A stretch of DNA of 29,038 nt, from assembly GCF_031846515.1 (NCBI RefSeq), contig NZ_JAVRHO010000032.1:1-29038 (forward strand), in the 5' to 3' direction. The DNA is from Autumnicola lenta (GTDB taxonomy: Bacteria; Bacteroidota; Bacteroidia; Flavobacteriales; Flavobacteriaceae). The notes under the pieces are model-generated. The model was not told where the DNA came from. It did no database searches and saw only the letters and a program-made list of their open reading frames with translations. Position numbers and translations under genes: made by a program. Below, piece after piece: positions 23,013 to 29,038 of the stretch (position 1 is the stretch's first letter; every line of letters begins with the position of its first letter).

Positions 23013-23706
23013 ATTTTTCCAGAATGTGCATTGCACTTTTCAGACTATCGAAAATTGCCATTTTTAGCCCCTCCCCTATTTTGTTGTTCTCCACAAACTT
23101 CTGATTTACTTCCAGTTCTATTCCTGAATATTTCTTCGGAAATTTTTTCCGCAAATAGGTTGTGAAACCATCAGCCTTGCCTAAATAAGGATAATTGTAC
23201 CTGATTTTTAGCTCCGGTAACTCTTTATTCAGCAACTTTTTAAATAAAACTGAAAAATCCTTCTCTGTAGTCCGTGCGGGATCGTATAAAAGTCCAATAT
23301 CAGCATTACGTTGCATTCCGTTTAAAACCGGAGTAAAAGAATGCACCGAAAAATGACAAATCTCCTCCCCTGCTTCAAAATATTCTGAAATTTTCTCTTC
23401 CACCGCATTCCGGTATGGAAAATAGTAGTCCCGGAGGATTTTTTCTTTTTCAGCTTTGGACAAAACTTTAGTAAATTCTGAAAATAACTGCGGATGATTT
23501 TCAGAACGGTTCACTTCCACCACTAACCTTCCTGTTTTTTGGTACATGCCGAAATTTGCCAGTTTTGACACCTCAGTATAAAGATCGAATACCCCGGGAT
23601 CATAACCGCGATGGGACTCTAAAACTTTAGCAACATCTTTAAACAGATATTTATATTCCTGCGGAATGGTATTAAAAGCATGTTCGCAGGTCACCACAAG
23701 TTTCAT
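23011..23706 (-). CDS. N-formylglutamate amidohydrolase-like enzyme
   Basis: A 231-residue protein; the start at 23706 (MKLVVTCEHAFN) is fixed by the ATGA overlap with the upstream gene, and the ten codons before it are ignored. Motifs of the FGase family: VTCEHAFNTIP (metal-site His/Glu), ESHRGYDPGVFDLYTEVS, VVEVNRSENHPQLFS, FSVHSFTPVLNG, RNADIGLLYDP and a final SGIELEVNQKFV. The family is related to zinc peptidases and cleaves amide bonds, N-formylglutamate in the histidine pathway. No histidine-degradation gene is nearby; the gene is instead coupled to two amide-forming ligases. It may cut or edit their product, or remove a protecting group. Substrate unknown. Confidence 0.85.
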   Translation of the reverse strand: MKLVVTCEHAFNTIPQEYKYLFKDVAKVLESHRGYDPGVFDLYTEVSKLANFGMYQKTGRLVVEVNRSENHPQLFSEFTKVLSKAEKEKILRDYYFPYRNAVEEKISEYFEAGEEICHFSVHSFTPVLNGMQRNADIGLLYDPARTTEKDFSVLFKKLLNKELPELKIRYNYPYLGKADGFTTYLRKKFPKKYSGIELEVNQKFVENNKIGEGLKMAIFDSLKSAMHILEK

Positions 23707-24923
23707 GAGGTAAATTGCCTGTTTTGGGCAAGGCAAACAGAAAGTTTTTGATACACCTCCTGAATGTTTTCTTCAGAAAAATCCTCTCCAACTGCTTTTA
23801 AAACCCGTGTAGACAGACTTCCGTTTTCCAGAAGAAATTCTATACTTTCCCGGTGCGTTTCAGAAATATTATTTTTTACCCTTGCATATAATTTCTTCCA
23901 AATTTCACCAGCTGTGGTCTTTCCATGAAGATCAAAAACATCAAGATAAGTGCTGTTCAAAATTTGGCAATTTTCGGCATTCTTAATCACTCCATTAAAG
24001 ATTTCCAACAGATCATCTTCACGCCACTTTTTTTGGTCTTCCAAAGCAATTAATTGTTCACTTACCAGCAACTTAAGACTTTCAATAATTAAAACGGCAA
24101 TGGCTACATCTGCCTTTGGACATTCCTGGAGGTCTATTACCCTTATTTCTATCGCATTCCTGTCGAACCTCGCGATTGCTCCGCGGGAATTAAGGAAATG
24201 ATGGTCAAGAATATGCTCTGTATCATGTGGCTTAATCGCTTTGTTTATCGGCTCAAAAATTTGCTCAAAATACGATTCTCTGCTAAAAACCTGTTCCGGA
24301 ATAATTTTTCCTGCCATTTCAGGAATTTCCTTCTGATTGGTTTTGTAAACTTCCATGCGGCTATCCAGAAATCCGGTACTTTTACCGTCAAAAATTGGAG
24401 AACTTGCACTTAGTGCGGGAATAATCGGAAGCAACAATCGTACTGCTGCATGCAGTTTTTCAAATTCAGCATCATCAAAAAAGGGCAGATTGATGTGCAT
24501 ACTTTGCACATTGCTCCAACCATGCCCACGGCAATCAAAAATCCGATTATAAAGCGCGTAAATTTTGCTATAGTTATGTTGCCACAGCCGGGTTTCCTTT
24601 TCCGGATTCATTAAAGGATGCGCCGCGGTGGGCAACAATTCAGACTTGAATTCCTTCAGCAAAAGGTTCATTTCCTTTATGTTTTCAGAAAATTTTTCGG
24701 CAAGATTATCAAGATCGGCAGTAGGACCGTTAGTTTTTAACTCGACTACGTGCGCCACCAACTCGTTGCACCACTCGATTTCCCCATTGGAAACATCTGA
24801 AGTAAGCGTGCCGTTCTTCTTTGTTAAAAGCTTGTCTACTATAGGATTCACCTTAAAAGTTTCGGAGTTTACCAGCATGTATTCCAGCTCGATTCCAAAA
24901 ACTTCAAATAATTGGTAACTCAT
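23703..24923 (-). CDS. GCS2-family carboxylate-amine ligase
   Basis: A 406-residue cytoplasmic ligase of the glutamate-cysteine ligase type 2 (YbdK-like) family, which joins an acid and an amine through an acyl phosphate with ATP. Motifs: FGIELEYMLVN near the N-terminus (the Glu-rich Mg/ATP site), NGEIEWCNELVAHVVELKTN, LLPTAAHPLMNP, CRGHGWSNVQSMHINLPF, FLDSRMEVY and IARFDRNAIEIRVIDLQECP. The length is in the family's range. Its start overlaps the stop of the upstream ATP-grasp gene (ATGA), and its stop overlaps the next start (ATGA), so all three products are probably made together. The substrates are unknown; a glutathione role is not implied, since the YbdK branch is broad. Confidence 0.88.
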   Translation of the reverse strand: MSYQLFEVFGIELEYMLVNSETFKVNPIVDKLLTKKNGTLTSDVSNGEIEWCNELVAHVVELKTNGPTADLDNLAEKFSENIKEMNLLLKEFKSELLPTAAHPLMNPEKETRLWQHNYSKIYALYNRIFDCRGHGWSNVQSMHINLPFFDDAEFEKLHAAVRLLLPIIPALSASSPIFDGKSTGFLDSRMEVYKTNQKEIPEMAGKIIPEQVFSRESYFEQIFEPINKAIKPHDTEHILDHHFLNSRGAIARFDRNAIEIRVIDLQECPKADVAIAVLIIESLKLLVSEQLIALEDQKKWREDDLLEIFNGVIKNAENCQILNSTYLDVFDLHGKTTAGEIWKKLYARVKNNISETHRESIEFLLENGSLSTRVLKAVGEDFSEENIQEVYQKLSVCLAQNRQFTS

Positions 24924-26377
24924 ATTTCACCTTTTTTAAGCCTGCTTTTCAGCGCAGATAAAATTTCAATATAAACCTGATCGCCATAATATGCGTCTTC
25001 CACGCCAAAGTCGATATTAGGATTGTCGTTAATTTCAATCACCATCGGTCTTTTATTAACTTCCTTAATATCAATTCCGTATAGGCCTTTCCCCATTAAT
25101 TTAGCCGATTTTAAAGCCATTTCGAGGATCTTAGGCGGAACTTTTTCTATAGGAAGGCAGTCTGCATTCCCATCCTGATCGTCCTTTTTCTCTGCATCCC
25201 AATTGTAAATCTGCCAGTGACCTTTAGCCATATAATACCTGCAGGCAAAGAGCGGTTTGTTATCCAGAATCCCGATTCTCCAGTCGTAATCTGAAGGAGA
25301 AAATTCCTGCGCAATCACCAGATCAGATTTTTTAAGCATTTGCTGCACCAGTTCCCGGTATTCTTCTTCTGTACCGGCTTTTTTCACACCAAAGGAAAAA
25401 GTGGAATCAGGAGATTTTAGCACCACCGGTAATCCCGTAATTTCCAGAACCTGGTGCGTGTTATTTTTATGGACAATCACTGTTTTTGGAGTTGCAATTC
25501 CGGCGTTTTCCAGGGCTTCTGCCATAAATACTTTGTTGCAGCATTTAAGGATCGCATCGGGATAATCTACAAGGGCGATGCCTTCCTGCTGCGCTTTCCG
25601 GGCAAAAGCGTAAGCTTCATTATTAACTTCGGTACTCTGGCGGATAAACAAAGCGTCAAAAGCAGATAACCTCGAGAGATCTTTAGGTGATACGATTTCT
25701 ACGTAAAAATCCATTTTTTCAGCCAGTTCCACAAAACGTTTTATGGCCTTTGTGTTACTGGGCGGTGCAGGATCTCCCTGCTTTACCAGAATTGCCAGAT
25801 CATATTCAGCTATATTTTGACGCGGAATATCGTAACGTTTTTTCGAAAAGTACTGAGAAGCGAACTGGTACATGCTGTCCTTATGATCTTCCGGAATTTC
25901 AGCTTCAGAAATTGCTTTGATGTTCTTAATATTCCATTTATTGGTGCGCACAAAATTTACTCTTAAAAAAGGAATCTGAAAATGCCTGTAAAACATAGCG
26001 CTAAGCTCCTTATATTTTTGCGCAACATTTTGTCCAAAATAAATACTCAGTGTAAATTCTGAAGCTTTGATGTTTTTCAGACTCTTCTGAATAACATCTT
26101 CAAACTCTTCAGAAACAATTTTTACCAGTTTTGGTTCCCGCAGATCCACAATATTTTTTACGGTGGGAATAGCCATATGTCCCCTGGCTTCAGCTAAAAG
26201 AGAAACATAATAGCCTTTGCTCTGGTAAGAATAATCTTTGCAGAGATTAAAGATTCGGGCTTTTTTAAGCTTTGAATATTCCGGGTTCGTTAGATAAGAT
26301 TGTGCAGAGATAATCTCCACATTTTCGGCAAGAACCTCCCATTTTTCGGGATGATTTACAACAATATATTTATTCAT
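24920..26377 (-). CDS. RimK-like ATP-grasp ligase with N-terminal RLAN-type domain
   Basis: A 485-residue cytoplasmic protein. Residues about 1-190 form an N-terminal domain of the kind attached to certain RimK-like ligases (YIVVNHPEKWEVL, KLKKARIFNLCKDYSYQSKG, YYVSLLAEARGHMAIPTVKN). A RimK-type pre-ATP-grasp part follows (about 205-285, DLAILVKQGDPAPPSNTKAI, LFIRQSTEVNNEAYAFA). The ATP-grasp fold is about 290-480: KVFMAEALENAGIATPKTVI, LPVVLKSPDSTFSFGVKKAG (ATP-binding Lys), DYDWRIGILDNKPLFACRYY and the metal-binding GIDIKEVN ... VIEINDNPNIDFG. Such enzymes make peptide-like bonds with ATP, as RimK does when adding glutamate to ribosomal protein S6. First gene of the operon. Product unknown. 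Confidence 0.9.
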   Translation of the reverse strand: MNKYIVVNHPEKWEVLAENVEIISAQSYLTNPEYSKLKKARIFNLCKDYSYQSKGYYVSLLAEARGHMAIPTVKNIVDLREPKLVKIVSEEFEDVIQKSLKNIKASEFTLSIYFGQNVAQKYKELSAMFYRHFQIPFLRVNFVRTNKWNIKNIKAISEAEIPEDHKDSMYQFASQYFSKKRYDIPRQNIAEYDLAILVKQGDPAPPSNTKAIKRFVELAEKMDFYVEIVSPKDLSRLSAFDALFIRQSTEVNNEAYAFARKAQQEGIALVDYPDAILKCCNKVFMAEALENAGIATPKTVIVHKNNTHQVLEITGLPVVLKSPDSTFSFGVKKAGTEEEYRELVQQMLKKSDLVIAQEFSPSDYDWRIGILDNKPLFACRYYMAKGHWQIYNWDAEKKDDQDGNADCLPIEKVPPKILEMALKSAKLMGKGLYGIDIKEVNKRPMVIEINDNPNIDFGVEDAYYGDQVYIEILSALKSRLKKGEI

Positions 26378-26397
26378 TAATTGGATGAAAGTTTAAT

Positions 26398-26405
26398 CAA
26401 ATGTA
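26398..26405 (-). promoter_or_regulatory. Candidate -7 box for the ATP-grasp operon
   Basis: CAAATGTA on the plus strand reads TACATTTG on the minus strand, an exact TAnnTTTG box 20 nt upstream of the ATG at 26377. A TTG at the -33 distance is not obvious. Confidence 0.45.
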
Positions 26406-26445
26406 ATTGAAAAACGAATAAGTTAAATAAATTTTTTGTACAGTA

Positions 26446-26462
26446 AGTTAGGTTTTTCAACT
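26446..26462. promoter_or_regulatory. AGTT-N9-AACT dyad upstream of the ATP-grasp operon
   Basis: AGTTAGGTTTTTCAACT. It resembles the element at 21805-21821 and lies about 40 nt upstream of the candidate -7 box. Function unknown. Confidence 0.2.
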
Positions 26463-26695
26463 AAAAAAATACTTCAAAAACGGAACATATAAAGATCTGA
26501 TTTATAATCCTACTGAAAGGATCTTACCATTCCAAAATATAGCTTTCTCTGTTTTTAAACTGAAAATCATTTATAGAGACAATTTCGATCAAACTTCCGT
26601 GGAAAATTTTAAAGAGAAGACCTGCTCAGAATTCTAACTGAAGTAAAATCTTCTAAAAGAAATAAAAATTCTGAAGTAAGTAACCTGACAATAGA

Positions 26696-26735
26696 CAAAA
26701 AAGAGGAGGGTCGAAAATTGTTATTTTCCACCCTC
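26696..26735 (-). terminator. Intrinsic terminator after the TVP38/DedA gene
   Basis: GAGGGT-C-GAAAA (26706-26717) pairs with TTTTC-C-ACCCTC (26724-26735), with one mismatch and a six-base loop. Read leftwards it runs into a T-rich stretch, the complement of the A run near 26697-26702. It lies 22 nt after the stop of the gene at 26758. Confidence 0.75.
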
Positions 26736-26757
26736 TGCTATCTATTTAAGATTTCTA

Positions 26758-27468
26758 TTAATCCTTCTTTCTCTTCTTTTTATCCCACCAAACATAGGCG
26801 ATAAAAAGGATTAAACTAATGACAGAGCCCCACAGAAGTCCGGTTTTAAGACCATCTGTACTTCTACCAATAATTGCTATAAATAAAATAAGAGGTGCGA
26901 TACCAGCCAAAGTAGCACCAATAAATTTCCAGTAACCCATTTTTAAAATTCCTCCAACAAAACTAATAGCATCATTAGATAGGAAAGGATTTAGCCGGGT
27001 GATAAAAATTGCCCAAAACCCATAATCATCAAGGAAGTCCGCTACTTTTTGTTCAGATTTTTTACCGATAACTTTTTCAACAATTACAGGTCCAAAATAT
27101 CTCCCTATGAAATAGCCCACAGATGAAGCAGAATATACTGCACCGAGCACAATAAAACTGCCGTAAATTGGACCATAAGCAACTATAGAAACCACCATTA
27201 ACAGAATTGTTGGAATTACCAGTAGAAACATTTGCGCAATCATGGTAAGAATAAGGACTACCGGACCAAACCATCCAAACTGGTTCACCCAGTCCTGGAT
27301 TCTTTCCTGATCGTCACTGGTCAAAACATTCCAGGATTCATTTAAAAAACTCTGCACTCCCGGGATGAAAAAATAACTTAAAACGAGTCCGGCGACGATG
27401 GCTATGGAAATATATAATGGTGCCTTACTTTTTTTTACGCTTGTAGTTTCTATTTGATTATTGTCCAT
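26758..27468 (-). CDS. TVP38/TMEM64 (DedA-like) membrane protein
   Basis: A 236-residue inner-membrane protein with about six hydrophobic segments. Family features: FGWFGPVVLILTMIAQMFL, YGPIYGSFIVLGAVYSASSV then GYFIGRYFG, the re-entrant-loop type FITRLNPFLSNDAISFVGG and GYWKFIGATLAG, then a short Lys-rich C-terminus (WWDKKKRKKD). Homologues are linked to lipid scrambling and membrane homeostasis in bacteria and eukaryotes; the precise substrate is unknown here. It starts 14 nt after a decayed propeller gene on the same strand. Confidence 0.9.
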   Translation of the reverse strand: MDNNQIETTSVKKSKAPLYISIAIVAGLVLSYFFIPGVQSFLNESWNVLTSDDQERIQDWVNQFGWFGPVVLILTMIAQMFLLVIPTILLMVVSIVAYGPIYGSFIVLGAVYSASSVGYFIGRYFGPVIVEKVIGKKSEQKVADFLDDYGFWAIFITRLNPFLSNDAISFVGGILKMGYWKFIGATLAGIAPLILFIAIIGRSTDGLKTGLLWGSVISLILFIAYVWWDKKKRKKD

Positions 27469-27482
27469 TTATTTTAGTTAAA

Positions 27483-27848
27483 TTAGTTGAGTTCTATCTC
27501 CATAATATTGGCAGGCTCGCCTTCGTTGGAAATATACGTTTTTCCTGAAGGACTAAAAGTGATCCCTTTAGGCTGATTAAATTCTTTTTTACTTAATTTA
27601 ATAATTTTTTCAGCATCTCCATTGCTGCTCATGATCAAAATTTTTGGATGAATTCCCTCCAATACATAAATTTTTCCATTAACAGGATGAATAGAAAGGT
27701 CTGACGGACTCATAACTTTACTTAACTTCTTCTCTTTTATGTCCTTAAAAACTTTGTCTTTCATAGTAATATTAAAAACAGGTTGAGATCGAAAACTGCC
27801 ATTTTTCAGGCTGTACTCATAAATTCCTTTTAAAAACTTTTTGGTATT
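27483..27848 (-). pseudogene. Decayed copy of the SdiA-regulated-type propeller gene
   Basis: The open frame from the ATG at 27764 would give a 93-residue protein. It aligns along its whole length with the C-terminal third of the intact gene next door: SPSDLSIHPVNGKIYVLEG against RPSEIEIHPVNGDIYILEG, and GITFSPSGKTYISNEGEPAN against GLTFNPEGTLYISNESRRAP. The match does not stop at that ATG. Reading the same frame upstream gives KGIYEYSLKNGSFRSQPVFN, which parallels KGVFSFDLEALKMNEEPFFR of the intact gene. An in-frame TAG at 27849-27851 then closes the frame with no alternative start. The N-terminal two thirds and signal/anchor are gone. It could still be expressed as a fragment, but a remnant of a tandem duplication is the better reading. 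Confidence 0.8.
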
Positions 27849-27950
27849 CTACATTTTACAGCCAGTAGGATACGAAATATTGCTGTTGAAAAGTGTTCTG
27901 CACAGCAGAAGGAGTCTGACTTTCCGGACGGGAATTGCCTAAACACATTT

Positions 27951-28802
27951 CTAATTAAGCTGTACTTCCAGAATGTTGGCCGGAGCCCGTCGGCTCTCGT
28001 TAGAGATATAAAGCGTGCCTTCGGGATTAAAAGTTAAACCTTCAGGTTGTTGAAATTTTTCAGGATCCAGAAGATGTATTTTCTTAAGGTTTCCCTGCGA
28101 ATCAAAAATTAATAGTTTAGGCTGATGTCCCTCCAGGATGTATATATCGCCATTTACAGGATGAATTTCAATTTCAGAAGGTCTAATAATTCTTTGAGAG
28201 CCTCTTCCTTTAACAGTATCGAAAATACTGTCATCTGGATTTATTCTGAAGAAAGGTTCTTCATTCATTTTTAATGCTTCTAAGTCAAAAGAAAAAACAC
28301 CTTTAGCAGCAGGATTTTGACGATCTGTATCTTTTATTGTGAGAAGTAATCTGTTATTTTCAGCGTCCAATCCCATTCCCTCCACGTCTTCCTGATCCAG
28401 CGGAGTCTGATATTCATTTACTACAGGATTTTTTTCTTTATAATTTCTGATGTGAAATATTCTGCCGTCACTGCGCATTGCGTAAGCATCTGTACCATAT
28501 ACAGCTACAGCTTCAAAATCCCCCGCACCACTAAATCTCAATTTCGAAACGATTTTAGAAGAAGAAAGGTCATAAATAAAAATAATTCCATCCTCATCCT
28601 GAATACAGGCGATTCGGTTATTTTCCACCCAGCTTAAGCCGGATATTTCATCGAGCTCTCCAGGTAAATCCCATTGCTGTTCAATTTGATAAGTTTTTTG
28701 GGAGTCATCAAAGGACATATAGGCAGTGTCTTTAAATACAAAATATAGAAGCCCTCCCACTGCCACGATAGCGGCTATTATCCAAAACACAATTTTATAC
28801 AT
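27951..28802 (-). CDS. SdiA-regulated-domain beta-propeller, membrane-anchored
   Basis: A 283-residue protein. Residues about 3-23 form one hydrophobic N-terminal segment (an anchor or uncleaved signal; no lipobox), followed by periplasmic propeller blades: LDEISGLSWVENNRIACIQD, IFIYDLSSSKIVSKLRF, DFEAVAVYGTDAYAMRSDG, VEGMGLDAENNRLLLTIKD, IRPSEIEIHPVNGDIYILEG and QQPEGLTFNPEGTLYISNE. The E-G or E-I(S)GL residues at the start of blades are typical of the SdiA-regulated family, whose biochemical role is not established. A decayed copy follows it on the same strand. Confidence 0.85.
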   Translation of the reverse strand: MYKIVFWIIAAIVAVGGLLYFVFKDTAYMSFDDSQKTYQIEQQWDLPGELDEISGLSWVENNRIACIQDEDGIIFIYDLSSSKIVSKLRFSGAGDFEAVAVYGTDAYAMRSDGRIFHIRNYKEKNPVVNEYQTPLDQEDVEGMGLDAENNRLLLTIKDTDRQNPAAKGVFSFDLEALKMNEEPFFRINPDDSIFDTVKGRGSQRIIRPSEIEIHPVNGDIYILEGHQPKLLIFDSQGNLKKIHLLDPEKFQQPEGLTFNPEGTLYISNESRRAPANILEVQLN

Positions 28803-29014
28803 GAGAATTTTTCCTTTTTAAAGAAATTGATAGCCTGTTTGCCCTAAAGTATCCATTTGAAAGGCCATACCAAAATCATTAACAGTTTTTTGCAAATAAT
28901 AGAAGGGACACGAAAAACGGATTCGAACCTTAAAAACCATAGTTTTCACCCGGTTTAGTTAATAAAAAGTTAATTTACTACTATTTTATACATAGTACTG
29001 TCACATATTTAGAA
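28803..29014. other. Intergenic region at the right end
   Basis: No gene or strong promoter could be supported. It must hold the start signals of the minus-strand propeller gene and perhaps of a gene leaving the window on the right. Confidence 0.5.
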
Positions 29015-29038
29015 ATGAATAGTCTATTAGATATAACC
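29015..29038 (+). CDS. Possible start of a gene cut by the window edge
   Basis: ATG at 29015 opens eight codons (MNSLLDIT) to the end of the window. An AT-rich leader precedes it. Eight codons are too few to identify a product or to be sure it is a gene. Confidence 0.25.

Larger units (their letters stand above)
26378..26695. other. Intergenic region upstream of the ATP-grasp operon
   Basis: An AT-rich, gene-free stretch between two minus-strand units. It holds the candidate -7 box at 26398-26405 and the dyad at 26446-26462. Nothing else could be supported on either strand. Confidence 0.6.

Noticed and set aside
27483..27764. Real 93-residue SdiA-regulated-type small gene
   Set aside because: Similarity to the intact neighbour continues upstream of the ATG in the same frame, up to a stop codon, which indicates truncation.

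Overview
The window looks like a chromosomal segment of a marine-type member of the Bacteroidota, most likely Flavobacteriaceae. The evidence is an AT-rich base composition, promoters of the TAnnTTTG type, leaders ending in A-Q (AFAQ, VFAQ, SYAQ, LIAQ), a type IX secretion (T9SS) C-terminal sorting domain, DUF4402 proteins, and a lack of strong Shine-Dalgarno sites. No rRNA, tRNA, CRISPR or transposase gene was seen.

Region 1 (about 417-10101, + strand) is the most unusual part. It is a six-gene surface locus: a DUF4402 subunit followed by a strong intrinsic terminator, a second DUF4402 subunit, a PapD/CsuC-like periplasmic chaperone, a 1455-residue Ig/PA14 adhesin with a T9SS tail, a third DUF4402 subunit, and an 860-residue outer-membrane usher-like protein. 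It reads as a chaperone-usher fimbrial system of archaic (Csu-like) layout in a Bacteroidota genome. Its large adhesin appears to be exported separately, by T9SS. Region 2 (10102-10981) is non-coding and holds six degenerate tandem units of 113-133 nt between convergent genes.

Region 3 (10982-14746, - strand) is a gluconate operon: a Gre-type transcription factor, a natural gluconokinase/6-phosphogluconate dehydrogenase fusion, and a GntP-family gluconate permease. The last two overlap by one base. Next come a glycosyltransferase (+), a cupin and an aspartate kinase (-), and a divergent protein whose C-terminal half resembles the ACT region of the aspartate kinase. From 18745 to 21621 there is a secreted beta-propeller, two very small membrane proteins (50 and 49 residues), a glutamate-receptor-like potassium channel carrying the TVGYGD filter, and a 3D-domain lipoprotein.

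Region 4 holds a SlyD-like FKBP isomerase and an OsmC peroxidase (+), each with a clear terminator. These are followed by a tightly coupled three-gene operon (-) with two ATGA overlaps: a RimK-like ATP-grasp ligase with an N-terminal extension, a GCS2-type carboxylate-amine ligase, and an N-formylglutamate-amidohydrolase-like enzyme. This is probably a pathway for an uncharacterised amide or peptide compound. The window ends with a TVP38/DedA membrane protein, a decayed copy of an SdiA-regulated-type propeller gene, and the intact parent-type gene.

The two best candidates for an undescribed system are the chaperone-usher/T9SS locus and the ATP-grasp/GCS2/amidohydrolase operon. All calls rest on reading the sequence and on recalled family knowledge; no database search was run.
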